Shown: positions 35,247 to 45,161, counted from the first letter of the stretch. The stretch is DNA of 64,000 bases from an uncultured Bacteroidales bacterium (GCA_903879715.1 CAIRMR010000005.1:1-64000); one strand, 5' to 3'. The notes: generated by a model not told the origin, from the sequence alone. Program-made: numbers and translations.

Positions 35247-35346
35247 GCTGAAAGGATTTAATAAAGATTCAATTTTGTTTTTGAATATGTGTGCGTGAAA
35301 TTGGAATGTTGAATTGGTCACTTACCAGGTTTAGCAAATTATTTCT

Positions 35347-36369
35347 TTATTTGTCATTACGCAGATGTTTCCTGAATCCTTTTGTATAGTATGTATTCAT
35401 ACTTCCATCAGGTGCTGTATAAATAAAATACACATCGAGTTTAGGATGTTTTTTCAGGTATTCTTTGCCTTTATCAACCCCCATAACCATAAATGCTGTG
35501 GCATATGCATCAGCCGTAATACAATCTTTGGCAAGTACTGACACACTTAATGTAGTATGTTTTACCGGATAGCCTTTTGAGGGATCAATAGTGTGCGAAT
35601 ACCGAACCCCGTTTTCTTCATAAAATTTGCGGTAGCTTCCTGATGTAGAAATAGCCATATCCTGAAGCATAACAACAGCCTGGATTTTACGCGGGTCGTC
35701 GGCAGTTTTGGTTGGCATTTCGATAGCTACACTCCATTTCTCCCCACCTGGTTTTGTACGGCGGGCAAGTACTTCGCCACCAATATCGATAAGATATGAT
35801 TGAATTCCCTTTGAATCAAGAAAACCGGCGACAACATCCACAGCATAACCCTGGGCAATGGCATTATAATCGATACGGATCCGCGGATCCGTTTTAATAA
35901 GTTTACCATTATCAAGCATTACTTTGTGATATCCAACCAATGGCATCAGGCTGTCTACAATATGCTGATTCATTTTTACCCGGTTTACCAGGCCAAATCC
36001 CCAGGCTGAAACCAGTGGACCAACTGTGATATCGAATGCACCTGCAGTTTTTTCTGAAACTTCCATGGCTTTCTGAAAAATCACGCTAAACATTTCATCA
36101 GCCTTTACAGTAGGATCATTATTATTCATTCGTGAAATAATAGAATTGGGTTTGTAAGTTGATGCAGTTGAATCGAACCTGCGTAACAACGAATCAACAG
36201 ATGGCTGTAAATTGGTACTATCATCGTGATAATATGTTATTGCATAGTAAGTCCCCTGGGTTTCGCCACCTATTTTGATAAGCACTGGTTCTTTACGATG
36301 TCTGCATGATGAAAGCAGAATCATACAAAGCATCGAAAACAGAGTTAATTTCCGGGTAAAGGAATTCAT
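35347..36369 (-). CDS. apbE: FAD:protein FMN transferase (ApbE), lipoprotein
   Basis: A lipoprotein of about 340 residues: signal peptide MNSFTRKLTLFSMLCM and lipobox LLSSC give C22. The ApbE domain (about 40-330) has AISTSGSYR, HTIDPSKGYPV and the metal-binding DAYATAFMVMG. ApbE transfers FMN to a Thr in SGAT-type motifs of NqrB and NqrC, which matches the nqr operon just upstream on the same strand; a terminator lies between. The reading frame is open from 36483, but the lipoprotein start at 36369 is better. Confidence 0.9.
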   Translation of the reverse strand: MNSFTRKLTLFSMLCMILLSSCRHRKEPVLIKIGGETQGTYYAITYYHDDSTNLQPSVDSLLRRFDSTASTYKPNSIISRMNNNDPTVKADEMFSVIFQKAMEVSEKTAGAFDITVGPLVSAWGFGLVNRVKMNQHIVDSLMPLVGYHKVMLDNGKLIKTDPRIRIDYNAIAQGYAVDVVAGFLDSKGIQSYLIDIGGEVLARRTKPGGEKWSVAIEMPTKTADDPRKIQAVVMLQDMAISTSGSYRKFYEENGVRYSHTIDPSKGYPVKHTTLSVSVLAKDCITADAYATAFMVMGVDKGKEYLKKHPKLDVYFIYTAPDGSMNTYYTKGFRKHLRNDK

Positions 36370-36428
36370 TGTGAAGTATATTGAGAATATCTTTGTGAAA
36401 ATTATTTGAAAGAGCGAAAATAATAAAA

Positions 36429-36450
36429 AACCTGGCGTAAAGGCCGGGTT
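36429..36450 (-). terminator. Rho-independent terminator between nqrF and apbE
   Basis: AACCTGGC (36429-36436) pairs with GCCGGGTT (36443-36450), with a T-rich run on the minus-strand side. It is a plausible nqr terminator or attenuator, so apbE may be transcribed less than the nqr genes. Confidence 0.65.
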
Positions 36451-36457
36451 ATCTTTT

Positions 36458-37729
36458 TTATCCACCGAAATCATCAAGTGCAATATTTTCGGGTGGGACT
36501 CCGAGATTATCCAGCATTTTTAGTACAGCAGAATTCATCATTGGCGGGCCACAAAGATAGTATTCAATATCTTCAGGTTCAGCGTGTTTGCTCAGGTAAT
36601 TATCCAATGCAACCTGGTGAATAAACCCGGTATAACCTGTCCAGTTATCCTCCTTCATTGGTTCACTCAAAGCTATGTTGAATTTGAAGTCAGGGTTTTT
36701 CTTTTCAATAACTTTCAATTCATCTTCATAGAACACCTCGCGCAGGGAGCGGGCGCCATACCAGTAACTTGCTTTCCGATCGGTATGTTTGGTTAGGAAC
36801 TGGTCGAAAATCATCGATCGTAACGGAGCCATTCCTGCTCCACCTCCGATAAACATCATTTCCCGGTTTGTTTTCTTCACATGAAATTCTCCGTAAGGAC
36901 CACTTACCATCACCATATCACCAGGTTTGCGCGAGAAGATATAGGACGAACAAATACCCGGATTTACATTCATGAATTGATTTTTCCCCCTATCCCATGG
37001 TGGTGTTGCAATACGAATATTGAGTTTTATTATATTTCCTTCTGCTGGATGGTTAGCCATGGAATAGGCTCGGAATATTGGTTCAGGATTCTTCATTTTG
37101 AGATTCCACATTTTCAGTTTGTCCCAATCTTCACGGTACTCCGGCTGAACGTCCATGGTGCGGAAATAAACATCAACCTTCGGAACATCAATCTGGATGT
37201 AACCTCCGCTCACGAAATCAAGCTCTTCGCCTTCCGGCAGCTTAACAACAAACTCCTTGATAAAGGTTGCAACATTATCATTTGAAATTACTTCACATTC
37301 CCATTTCTTAATACCAAATACTTCTTTCGGAATTTCAATAGTCAGATTTTCCCGTACTTTTACCTGGCATCCCAGACGCCAGTCGTCAAGTATTTGTTTA
37401 CGGGTAAAGAAACCCACTTCTGTAGGCAGAATTGATCCCCCCCCCGCATGAACCTGGCATTTGCACATTCCGCAGGTACCACCGCCGCCACAAGCTGAAG
37501 GCAGAAATAATTTTGCATCCGAAAGTGTTGATAATAAGCTGGATCCGCCTGTGGCAGCCAATTCGCGTTCACCGTTAATATTTATAGTAACCAGTCCGGA
37601 AGGAGCAAGTTTGGCTTTAGCGACAAGCAGCATAACAACAAGCAGAATCGTAACCATCAGGAATATGAAAGTTCCTACAATTAACGGACCTGACAGAGTG
37701 CCAAGAAATAATAAATTTGATTTTATCAT
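36458..37729 (-). CDS. nqrF: Na+-translocating NADH:quinone reductase subunit F
   Basis: A 423-residue subunit with one N-terminal membrane helix (about 15-37), a 2Fe-2S ferredoxin domain (C80, C86, C89, C121; ACGGGGTCGMCKC) and a FAD/NAD(P) reductase part (RAYSMANHP, GAGMAPLRSM, YLCGPPMM). It takes electrons from NADH. It is the last gene of the nqr operon; a C-terminal end of FGG is normal. Confidence 0.96.
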   Translation of the reverse strand: MIKSNLLFLGTLSGPLIVGTFIFLMVTILLVVMLLVAKAKLAPSGLVTININGERELAATGGSSLLSTLSDAKLFLPSACGGGGTCGMCKCQVHAGGGSILPTEVGFFTRKQILDDWRLGCQVKVRENLTIEIPKEVFGIKKWECEVISNDNVATFIKEFVVKLPEGEELDFVSGGYIQIDVPKVDVYFRTMDVQPEYREDWDKLKMWNLKMKNPEPIFRAYSMANHPAEGNIIKLNIRIATPPWDRGKNQFMNVNPGICSSYIFSRKPGDMVMVSGPYGEFHVKKTNREMMFIGGGAGMAPLRSMIFDQFLTKHTDRKASYWYGARSLREVFYEDELKVIEKKNPDFKFNIALSEPMKEDNWTGYTGFIHQVALDNYLSKHAEPEDIEYYLCGPPMMNSAVLKMLDNLGVPPENIALDDFGG

Positions 37730-37745
37730 AACAAAGTATAGTCGT

Positions 37746-38363
37746 TTAAATTTTTATTCCCATAAAGCTCATGAATGCAATTGCCATGAGCCCTGTGATT
37801 ATAAAAGAAATACCTAATCCACGCAATGGTTTTGGAATGTTAGAGTAAGTGATTTTCTCGCGGATTGCTGCCAATGTAACAATTGCAAGAAACCAGCCTA
37901 TCCCTGAGCCAACAGCATACACAGTAACTTCGCTGATAGTGGTATATTCGCGTTCCTGAACAAAAAGAGCCACACCCAGAATTGCACAATTCACGGCAAT
38001 CAACGGAAGAAATATTCCTAGGGCATTATAAAGTGATGGAGAGAATTTCTCAACAACCATTTCGACAAGCTGAACTATAGCCGCAATAACGGCAATAAAA
38101 ATCATGAAACTCAGGTAACTGAGATCGAGGTCAGCTAAATCCTTACTTAGCCAGGCTAAAGCACCGGGTTTGAGCAAATAATAATCTACCAGCCAGTTAA
38201 CAGGAGCCGTAACCAATAATACAAAAGTCACAGCAATACCTAAACCGACGGATGTTTTAACGGTTTTAGAAACTGCCAGGTACGAACACATCCCAAGGAA
38301 ATATGCAAAAATCATATTGTCGATGAAGATGCTACGTACAAAGAGGTTGAATAAATTGTCCAT
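37746..38363 (-). CDS. nqrE: Na+-NQR subunit E
   Basis: A 205-residue membrane subunit with six predicted helices; it pairs with NqrD and carries a cysteine (MCSYLAVSK, and NCAILGVALFVQE) for the 2Fe-2S or Fe site between the two. It is separated by 16 bases from nqrF. Confidence 0.95.
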   Translation of the reverse strand: MDNLFNLFVRSIFIDNMIFAYFLGMCSYLAVSKTVKTSVGLGIAVTFVLLVTAPVNWLVDYYLLKPGALAWLSKDLADLDLSYLSFMIFIAVIAAIVQLVEMVVEKFSPSLYNALGIFLPLIAVNCAILGVALFVQEREYTTISEVTVYAVGSGIGWFLAIVTLAAIREKITYSNIPKPLRGLGISFIITGLMAIAFMSFMGIKI

Positions 38364-38374
38364 ATGTTTTTTCT

Positions 38375-38417
38375 GCGTTAATCGTTAATCGCTAATCGAA
38401 AATGGTTAATCGTTAAA
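38375..38417. repeat. TTAATCG tandem repeat inside the nqr operon
   Basis: Units of CGTTAAT or CGCTAAT are repeated between nqrE and nqrD (gap 38364-38450). They resemble the TTAATGG-like strings after the nitronate monooxygenase gene and at 49480-49607. Unusual inside an operon. Confidence 0.6.
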
Positions 38418-38450
38418 GGTGGTTATCCCTAAAACCTAACTACTAACCCC

Positions 38451-39110
38451 CTATTTCTCTTGCAGTTCCTTAGTCCGGCTTCGTTGCACCCAAATGATGA
38501 TCCCGATGGTAATAAGAGCCATTGGAGGAAGTATCATCAGTCCGTTATCCACATAACCAATTTCATAAAAGCCCTTGGGAATAACGGGTATTCCAATAAA
38601 TTTTCCGGATCCGAATAATTCGCGGAAAAATGCTACGATTACCAGGATTAATCCGTAACCAATTCCATTCCCAATTCCATCCACAAACGAAGGCCAGGGT
38701 TTATTAGCCATGGCATACGCTTCGAGGCGTCCCATCAGAATACAGTTGGTGATGATAAGACCTACAAAAACAGAAAGTTTTTTACTTACATCATAAACAT
38801 ATGCTTTTAACAACTGGTCAACAATAATAACCAAAGCAGCTACCACAACCAGCTGAACGATAATACGAATGCGCGAAGGAATGGTATTACGCAAGGCCGA
38901 GATAATGAGGTTTGAAAAGGCTGTTACAACGGTAACTGAAAGAGCCATAACAATTGCCGGCTTCATCTGTACAGTAACAGCCAGTGCTGAGCATATACCC
39001 AAAACCTGCACTGTAACAGGGTTCTCTAGGTTTAAAGGATTCTTAAGCAACTTAAGAACTTTGGCCGAGAACATGGGTTCTTTTTCTTTTGCCTTCTTCT
39101 GTTCTCTCAT
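38451..39110 (-). CDS. nqrD: Na+-NQR subunit D
   Basis: A 219-residue membrane subunit with six predicted helices and a conserved cysteine in the paired motif (LGICSALAVTVQM, and NCILMGRLEAYAM). It overlaps nqrC by the 4-base ATGA, indicating translational coupling. Confidence 0.95.
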   Translation of the reverse strand: MREQKKAKEKEPMFSAKVLKLLKNPLNLENPVTVQVLGICSALAVTVQMKPAIVMALSVTVVTAFSNLIISALRNTIPSRIRIIVQLVVVAALVIIVDQLLKAYVYDVSKKLSVFVGLIITNCILMGRLEAYAMANKPWPSFVDGIGNGIGYGLILVIVAFFRELFGSGKFIGIPVIPKGFYEIGYVDNGLMILPPMALITIGIIIWVQRSRTKELQEK

Positions 39111-39826
39111 TTTGTCATGTGTTTTTTAAAGTAAGCTTCATAATTGGTAAGATTGTCGAGAATCATTTTCTCAACACCTTTGCTAGTGATAGTACCTCCC
39201 GAAATAGCATCTACACCGTGAATATCGCCAGGTTTAGCGCCACCTTTTACAATTGAGATGGATACAAGTTTACCATCCTCGGCAAAAATATGCTTTCCAA
39301 TAAAAGGCTTTTCAAACCAATCCTGGTTTATCTCGGCACCCAGGCCGGGAGTTTCACCTTTATGATCGAAAGTAGTTCCAAATATTGTATTAAAGTCCGT
39401 TTTAAATGACATGTAACCCCAAACTGGTCCCCATAATCCTTTGCCGCGCAACGGAACAATATAGGCAGAATCACCACCTTCAAGAACTGCTGCATAAACC
39501 GGCAGTATTTGCTGTTCAACAGACTTTTTCAGTTCATTAGCCAATTCAATGGCAAAAATTTTGGCTGCGTCTTTTTCTATTACTTCACCTTTATTATTTA
39601 CACCAAATGCAGTTTTGATGAATTTTTTATACACATCAATTACCAGTTTCTTTGGGATTTCCGTTGTAGAAATATTAACCGAGGAGAGAATATTCTGCAT
39701 TTTCTCGATACGGATATTATCTTCCTGCGCAGGCTTAAGTTTAACAGCCACAACGGTAAGCGCAACGGCTATGACCACCACCATAATGATGGAATAGATA
39801 AAAATATATTTGTTACTATGTTGCAT
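39107..39826 (-). CDS. nqrC: Na+-NQR subunit C
   Basis: A 239-residue subunit with one N-terminal membrane helix (about 8-29) and a periplasmic FMN-binding domain. The flavinylation motif reads DAISGGTITSKG, with FMN expected on T212; SGGT replaces the more common SGAT. ApbE (downstream) would attach the FMN. It overlaps nqrD by 4 bases. Confidence 0.95.
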   Translation of the reverse strand: MQHSNKYIFIYSIIMVVVIAVALTVVAVKLKPAQEDNIRIEKMQNILSSVNISTTEIPKKLVIDVYKKFIKTAFGVNNKGEVIEKDAAKIFAIELANELKKSVEQQILPVYAAVLEGGDSAYIVPLRGKGLWGPVWGYMSFKTDFNTIFGTTFDHKGETPGLGAEINQDWFEKPFIGKHIFAEDGKLVSISIVKGGAKPGDIHGVDAISGGTITSKGVEKMILDNLTNYEAYFKKHMTK

Positions 39827-39840
39827 ATCGGATGTCCGGA

Positions 39841-41007
39841 TTAGGATTTAACAAGTTTTGCTGCTCTTTTCAGCCGTTTCTTGATGTTGGCTTCTACCAC
39901 GTAATAGTCGATGAGTGGAGCAAAAGCATTCATAAGCAGGATGGAGAGCATAACTCCTTCGGGATAAGCCGGATTAAATACGCGAATCATAATGGCAAAT
40001 AAACCGGCCAGGAAACCGTAAATCCATTTGCCACGATTAGTTTGTGAGGCAGTAACCGGATCTGTTGCCATGAACACCATTCCAAACATGAAACTACCCA
40101 TCATGATTTGAGTGAGCGGGCTTAATGTCATATATGCATTTGCTGCAAATACATTAAATATTAAGGTCATTGTAACTCCACCAAGCAATGCCGCAAGCAT
40201 GATACGCCAACTTCCGATACCTGTTATAATCAGAATTGCCGCTCCGATAAGGATTGCCAGTTTTGAGGTTTCACCGATTGATCCGGGAATAAAGCCAAAA
40301 AACAAATCGTGTATAGAAGGTATCTGATCAATTGCTCCGGAGGCAGCTTTTGATAAAGGTGTGGCGCCCGAGAAGCCATCTATCACGCCTTCGCCTTTGG
40401 TGAGTCCGCCGGTCCAGATAGTATCGCCAGTAATTTTTGCAGGATATGCGAAAAATATAAATGCCCTGGCAAGTAACGCCGGGTTAAAAACATTCATTCC
40501 TGTTCCGCCGAAAGCTTCTTTTCCGATAATCACAGCAAAAATAGTTGCTATGGCTACCATCCAGAGAGGTACATCGACAGGCATTACCAAAGGAATCAGC
40601 ATTCCCGAAACCAGAAAGCCTTCGTTAACTTCTTCGTGCCTGATCTGGGCAAAAATAAATTCAACACCCAAACCTGCAATATATGATACAGCTACTATCG
40701 GGATAACTTTTAACAAACCATAACCGACAATCTGCATGAAATCAGCCTGCTGACCGAGTGATAGAAAATGCTGATAACCTGTATTCCAGATACCAAACAA
40801 CAAGGCTGGTATCATAGCAATGATAACCATCGACATGGTGCGTTTCAGATCGATAACATCGCGTATATGACTTCCTTTAAAAGTAGTTTTATCGGGCACA
40901 AAAAGGAAGGATTCGAATGCATCGAAAGTTGAGTGTAGTTTCTCAAACTTCCCGCCTTCCTTAAATTGTGGCTTTATCTTATCAAGATAATTGCGTAGTG
41001 ATTTCAT
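39841..41007 (-). CDS. nqrB: Na+-NQR subunit B
   Basis: A 388-residue membrane subunit with about ten predicted helices. The flavinylation motif GFSGATPLSK carries T216, the FMN attachment site, and there is a conserved GKEAFGGTGMNVFNPALLARAF stretch. NqrB is a main part of the sodium channel and binds riboflavin. It lies 14 bases before nqrC. Confidence 0.96.
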   Translation of the reverse strand: MKSLRNYLDKIKPQFKEGGKFEKLHSTFDAFESFLFVPDKTTFKGSHIRDVIDLKRTMSMVIIAMIPALLFGIWNTGYQHFLSLGQQADFMQIVGYGLLKVIPIVAVSYIAGLGVEFIFAQIRHEEVNEGFLVSGMLIPLVMPVDVPLWMVAIATIFAVIIGKEAFGGTGMNVFNPALLARAFIFFAYPAKITGDTIWTGGLTKGEGVIDGFSGATPLSKAASGAIDQIPSIHDLFFGFIPGSIGETSKLAILIGAAILIITGIGSWRIMLAALLGGVTMTLIFNVFAANAYMTLSPLTQIMMGSFMFGMVFMATDPVTASQTNRGKWIYGFLAGLFAIMIRVFNPAYPEGVMLSILLMNAFAPLIDYYVVEANIKKRLKRAAKLVKS

Positions 41008-41150
41008 TTACTAATATTGTAGTTTCTAATTCTTTTTGAATGTTGTTTATCAGGTTGAGAGTTCCGTATTCGGATTTCCGGGTTCCGCGATGCCTTATAA
41101 TCCCCTATTTTCAAATTTTAAAATCCTCAAATCCCCAAATTTCCAATTCC

Positions 41151-42491
41151 TTAACTCATTTCTTTCCGGATCAAATCCAGTCCTTTGCGAATAATCTGCT
41201 GAATTTCGGTTTTAGAAGTATCAATAAACTCGATAAGCGCAAAATCCTCTTCATCCACTTCATAAATTCCAAGATTTTCCATTAACTCGATATTTTCGGC
41301 CAGGCAGGATTTTATCAACTGCATCGGGTAAATATCCATTGGAAATACCTTTTCGTATTGGCCTGTCATAACATAAGCACGTTCGGCACCGTGAAAATTA
41401 GTATCGAGACGGTATTTCCTGTCCGGAGTGAGGTACGAAAAGAATGATTTTGAAAAGCTGAATTTATTAAAACCCGGCAGCGCCCATCCAAAAAATTCAA
41501 AGTAGTTTCCTTCTGGAATTACGGTGAACTGGTTATGATAAAAACCAAGATAGCCATTTGATTTAATACGTGAACCTGTGAGTACATTTCCACTTATCAG
41601 GCGAACCAAACCTTCATTCTGGTTATTTTTAACCAGCGATTGTATTGAAACGCCTTTATATGTTTTAAAATATTTCGGGTTTTTAACTTCAGAACCACAA
41701 AGCGGGACGATTATTGATGTATCATAAATTCCTTTAGAAAACAACCGACCGATAATAATAACATCCAGTAGATTCACAACCCAAACGACATCACCTTTAT
41801 TTATCGGATTTGTATTATGAATCTGAATGCCGACATTTCCTGCAGGATGAGGACCTTTAAAATAAGTGATATCAGCATTGCTGACTTTCGGAAAGTCGCT
41901 TTTCACACCCGGTAAACCAAGTTTAACAGAAGATCCGGCAAGTTTTGACAAAACATCCAACCCCATCTGAAAATCAGCTGTACTTTCCTTAACTATCATC
42001 GAATAATCTGGAGCCAGAGGTGAAGTATCGAAACCAGATACATAAATTCCTTTTGGCGTATTGGCGGGATTTGCGATAATTGTATAGGGCCGCTGCCTTA
42101 TCATAGCCCAGGCTCCGCTTTGAAGCAACTTTCCGATGATATCTTCACGACTTGATTTTAATGGATCGGCTTTACCAAAATCTTCAAATTCGGGTTTATC
42201 GCCCGATTTAATCCTGATTTCTTCCAAAACACGTTTATCGCCCCGGCTGATTTCTTCAATTATCCCGCTAACCGGTGACGTAAAAATGATGTTTTCGCGG
42301 TATTTGTCAATAAAAAGAGGTGTTCCTGCTTTTACAGCATCACCTTCTTTTACCAGCAAACGGGGGAAAACACCTATAAAATCAGTTGGTTTTATAGCGT
42401 AATGTCCGGCAGCAATAGCGGAAATTTCTTTTTTAGCCTCTCCTATCAAATTGATATTCAGACCTTTTTTTATTCTTATGGTGTTGGCCAT
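41151..42491 (-). CDS. nqrA: Na+-NQR subunit A
   Basis: A 446-residue soluble subunit (MANTIRIKKGLNINLIGEAK, then FPRLLVKEGDAVKAGTPLF), first gene of the nqrABCDEF operon. The gap to nqrB (41008-41150) holds decayed TTTTAAAATCC/CAAATCC repeats and no gene. A -7 box TATATTTG on the minus strand lies about 44 bases upstream of the start. Confidence 0.95.
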   Translation of the reverse strand: MANTIRIKKGLNINLIGEAKKEISAIAAGHYAIKPTDFIGVFPRLLVKEGDAVKAGTPLFIDKYRENIIFTSPVSGIIEEISRGDKRVLEEIRIKSGDKPEFEDFGKADPLKSSREDIIGKLLQSGAWAMIRQRPYTIIANPANTPKGIYVSGFDTSPLAPDYSMIVKESTADFQMGLDVLSKLAGSSVKLGLPGVKSDFPKVSNADITYFKGPHPAGNVGIQIHNTNPINKGDVVWVVNLLDVIIIGRLFSKGIYDTSIIVPLCGSEVKNPKYFKTYKGVSIQSLVKNNQNEGLVRLISGNVLTGSRIKSNGYLGFYHNQFTVIPEGNYFEFFGWALPGFNKFSFSKSFFSYLTPDRKYRLDTNFHGAERAYVMTGQYEKVFPMDIYPMQLIKSCLAENIELMENLGIYEVDEEDFALIEFIDTSKTEIQQIIRKGLDLIRKEMS

Positions 42492-42534
42492 AATATATTA
42501 GTATCTACTTTAGTATGGTTGACTGTCGAAAAAA

Positions 42535-42542
42535 CAAATATA
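42535..42542 (-). promoter_or_regulatory. -7 promoter box of the nqr operon
   Basis: TATATTTG on the minus strand, an exact match, about 44 bases before the nqrA start codon. No other -7 box is nearer. Confidence 0.55.
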
Positions 42543-42770
42543 AACAAAAATAGATGTGTATTATGGCATTTATCTATTCCTAATAAACAGTAAACTACAT
42601 CTTAAGTTTATGATCATAAGTTTATCATCTTGTGATAGAAATGCTGATATATTTGCCATTTTGCAGATCACATCTACCATGACAATTTCCTGAAAACTTA
42701 TTTGATCTTAATTTCTCAAATAATAATCCGGCATAGTTTGTGTTATTTGAAAGCATACTTGCATATGTTT

Positions 42771-42778
42771 TACATTTG
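42771..42778 (+). promoter_or_regulatory. -7 promoter box for the T9SS plug gene
   Basis: TACATTTG followed by CAG, an exact match 31 bases before the start codon, with TTTG at 42746-42749 near the -33 position. Confidence 0.6.
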
Positions 42779-42809
42779 CAGAAGGAAATTTCTCATCATT
42801 TAAAGAAAT

Positions 42810-44138
42810 ATGAAATTCAGAAACATTGCACCATTACTCATCTTATCACTTTTGGTAATTTCCGAACAGAATGTGTCAGCAGCAATTTCAGGAATCGATC
42901 CCGATACTGCTGATTTTTATTCGGATAACTATTTGCGTAACGATAATCATGTATATCAGAAATACATACAGGCTGTTGAACTTTCGCGCGTAGGATTTGA
43001 TCTTGCCGATCCCATTATCACATTAGGCAGCGACGAACAATTTCATGTGGTTTTTGACGATTTACACCGGAATTTCACACAATATTATTACCAGGTTCAG
43101 CATTGCAATGCAGATTGGGCAAAATCGGAAATCTGGACAAATGAATACCTCGAAGGCTCCGAGGAAGATCAGGTTGAAAACTATGAACCTTCATTTAATA
43201 CCCGCACCATCTATACTCATTATGAATTCAGTTTCCCGAATGACCGGTTTATTTTAAAGAAATCGGGGAATTATATATTAAGGGTGTATTCGCGCGACCA
43301 ATCAGGACAGGAAATCAATGCATTTACACGAAGATTCATGGTGGTTGAGCCAAAGGTTTCTGTAGAAGCAACTATCAGCCGGGCAGGAACTTCGGAAGAT
43401 TATGAAACAAAGCAGGAAGTCGATTTTACCATTAATACAGCAGGGTTCCGGATAGATGCCCCGTACCAGTACCTAAAAGTTGTGATACTCCAGAACTGGC
43501 GCTGGGACATAGCTCTTACCAATCTTAAACCGTATATGGTTCGTAATGATGAGTTGGATTATTCATTCGATAATGGTACCAATTTGTTTGATGGAATCAA
43601 TGAATTCAGAAGATTTGATTTGAAGAGCATTAAATTAATATCGGAAAAAGTCCGGGAAATCACCTTTGATGATTCTATGTTTTATGCCAGTCTTTGGGAA
43701 AGTGAAAAACGAACCTATAAAGAATATACATCTGATGATGATATAAACGGGAAATTCCTTTTGAAAACCACTGATTATCCTAATGTTTCAAATTATGGTG
43801 AATACGCTATGGTGAAATTCTTTCTTCCCTTCGATGCACCGATTGTTGAAGGAAATCTGTACGTGGCAGGAGGATTTAATTGCTGGCAATACACGTCTGA
43901 AAACAAGATGGAATACAATTACCGAAAGAAAGCCTACGAAGCCAGTATACTTTTCAAGCAGGGATATTATAATTATTTATATGTAATGCTTCCCAATAAC
44001 TCGAAGGCAGGCGACGCAACATGGATTGAAGGAAACCATTCGGAAACGAAAAACAATTATACCATCCTGGTTTACCACAGGTCGCGAGGTGAACTATATG
44101 ATGAATTGATAGGAACAGGAAGTTTTGAAAAAAAATGA
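42810..44138 (+). CDS. T9SS plug-family protein (DUF5103)
   Basis: A 442-residue secreted protein with a signal peptide (1-24) and three beta-rich parts: ELSRVGFDLADPIITLGSDE near residue 52, EVDFTINTAGFRIDAPYQYL, and FDAPIVEGNLYVAGGFNCWQ near residue 348. The family, once named DUF5103, contains the plug of the SprA translocon of the type IX secretion system. It is not beside other T9SS genes in this window, as the plug often is not. The T9SS-tagged CotH-like protein at 6813 is a likely client of the system. Confidence 0.8.
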   Translation: MKFRNIAPLLILSLLVISEQNVSAAISGIDPDTADFYSDNYLRNDNHVYQKYIQAVELSRVGFDLADPIITLGSDEQFHVVFDDLHRNFTQYYYQVQHCNADWAKSEIWTNEYLEGSEEDQVENYEPSFNTRTIYTHYEFSFPNDRFILKKSGNYILRVYSRDQSGQEINAFTRRFMVVEPKVSVEATISRAGTSEDYETKQEVDFTINTAGFRIDAPYQYLKVVILQNWRWDIALTNLKPYMVRNDELDYSFDNGTNLFDGINEFRRFDLKSIKLISEKVREITFDDSMFYASLWESEKRTYKEYTSDDDINGKFLLKTTDYPNVSNYGEYAMVKFFLPFDAPIVEGNLYVAGGFNCWQYTSENKMEYNYRKKAYEASILFKQGYYNYLYVMLPNNSKAGDATWIEGNHSETKNNYTILVYHRSRGELYDELIGTGSFEKK

Positions 44139-44172
44139 TCCTGATGAAAAACCAATAACCCGCACTGAAACT

Positions 44173-45051
44173 TTAACGATTAAATCGCAGAAACGTTCCC
44201 AAAGGAAGATTCTTGCCAAACTTGTCAGCAAGGTATAATTCCCCAAATTCATTTTTCTCTTTCCTGTCGAAATAGCTGTTAATCAAATTATTCCCGACCA
44301 GAGCTGAAAACCCGATTGAATACATATTCAGGATCAGAAAACTGTTTTGGGGAAGCAGCAGTTTACTGCACAGCATTATCATCTCATTCAGGTTATCATC
44401 AAGAATCCATTTTTCACCATCGGCACCGCGGCCATATGCCGGCGGATCGAGGATAATTCCTGAATAAGTATTGCCACGGCGAACTTCGCGTTGCACAAAC
44501 TTCAATGCATCTTCCACTACCCAGCGAATATTGTCAAGCTGGCTGTTTTCCATATTTTCGCGTGCCCAGCTGATGACCGGTTTCACCGAATCAACATGAA
44601 CCACCTCTGCTCCTGCCGCACGGGCAGCCAGTGACGCAGCGCCGGTATAAGCAAAGAGGTTAAGTACTTTTAAGTGTGGATCTTTTGAAGCCGTTACCTG
44701 CTCATAAATGTAATCCCAATTTGGTGCCTGTTCGGGAAAAACACCAATATGCCGGAAAGATGTAAGACCGAGCCTCACATTGAAATTCATTTGTTTGTAC
44801 GAATAATTGATACGCCACTGCTCAGGCATACTTTTCTTCAGTATCCAGCGTCCTTTTTCGGTATCATTTTTCTCCAGCTTAAAAGCTGCCGACGACATTT
44901 TATCCCATTCAGCTTCACTCATCGAGCGGTTCCAGATAGCCTGCGGCTCAGGACGGATTATTATATATTGTCCGAAACGTTCCAGCTTTTCGAAACTTCC
45001 TGAATCAATAAGTTCATAATCTGTGAAATGAGTTGGAGTAAGAAGTTGCAT
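44173..45051 (-). CDS. RlmI/RlmK-like SAM-dependent methyltransferase
   Basis: A 292-residue methyltransferase: an N-terminal part, then SAM motif I VLNLFAYTGAASLAARAAGA (about 129-148), DSVKPVISWARENMENSQL, and the DPPAYGRG catalytic motif (about 201-208). The pattern follows the RlmI/K family of 23S rRNA methylases, but the PUA domain of RlmI is absent. Target base unknown. Confidence 0.8.
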   Translation of the reverse strand: MQLLTPTHFTDYELIDSGSFEKLERFGQYIIIRPEPQAIWNRSMSEAEWDKMSSAAFKLEKNDTEKGRWILKKSMPEQWRINYSYKQMNFNVRLGLTSFRHIGVFPEQAPNWDYIYEQVTASKDPHLKVLNLFAYTGAASLAARAAGAEVVHVDSVKPVISWARENMENSQLDNIRWVVEDALKFVQREVRRGNTYSGIILDPPAYGRGADGEKWILDDNLNEMIMLCSKLLLPQNSFLILNMYSIGFSALVGNNLINSYFDRKEKNEFGELYLADKFGKNLPLGTFLRFNR

Positions 45052-45161
45052 CGTTGTATCAGGGACTTTAGAATTATTAGGATTACTCAGATCAAATAGG
45101 TAACAATCTGTTTAATACTGCCTCATTCCTGAATAATACCAGTTCAGACAGTTCAGGCAAA

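Noticed and set aside
36458-42491. The operon as Rnf rather than Nqr
   Set aside because: The presence of NqrA and of the NqrF 2Fe-2S plus FAD protein and the absence of RnfB/RnfC-type ferredoxin subunits identify Na+-NQR.
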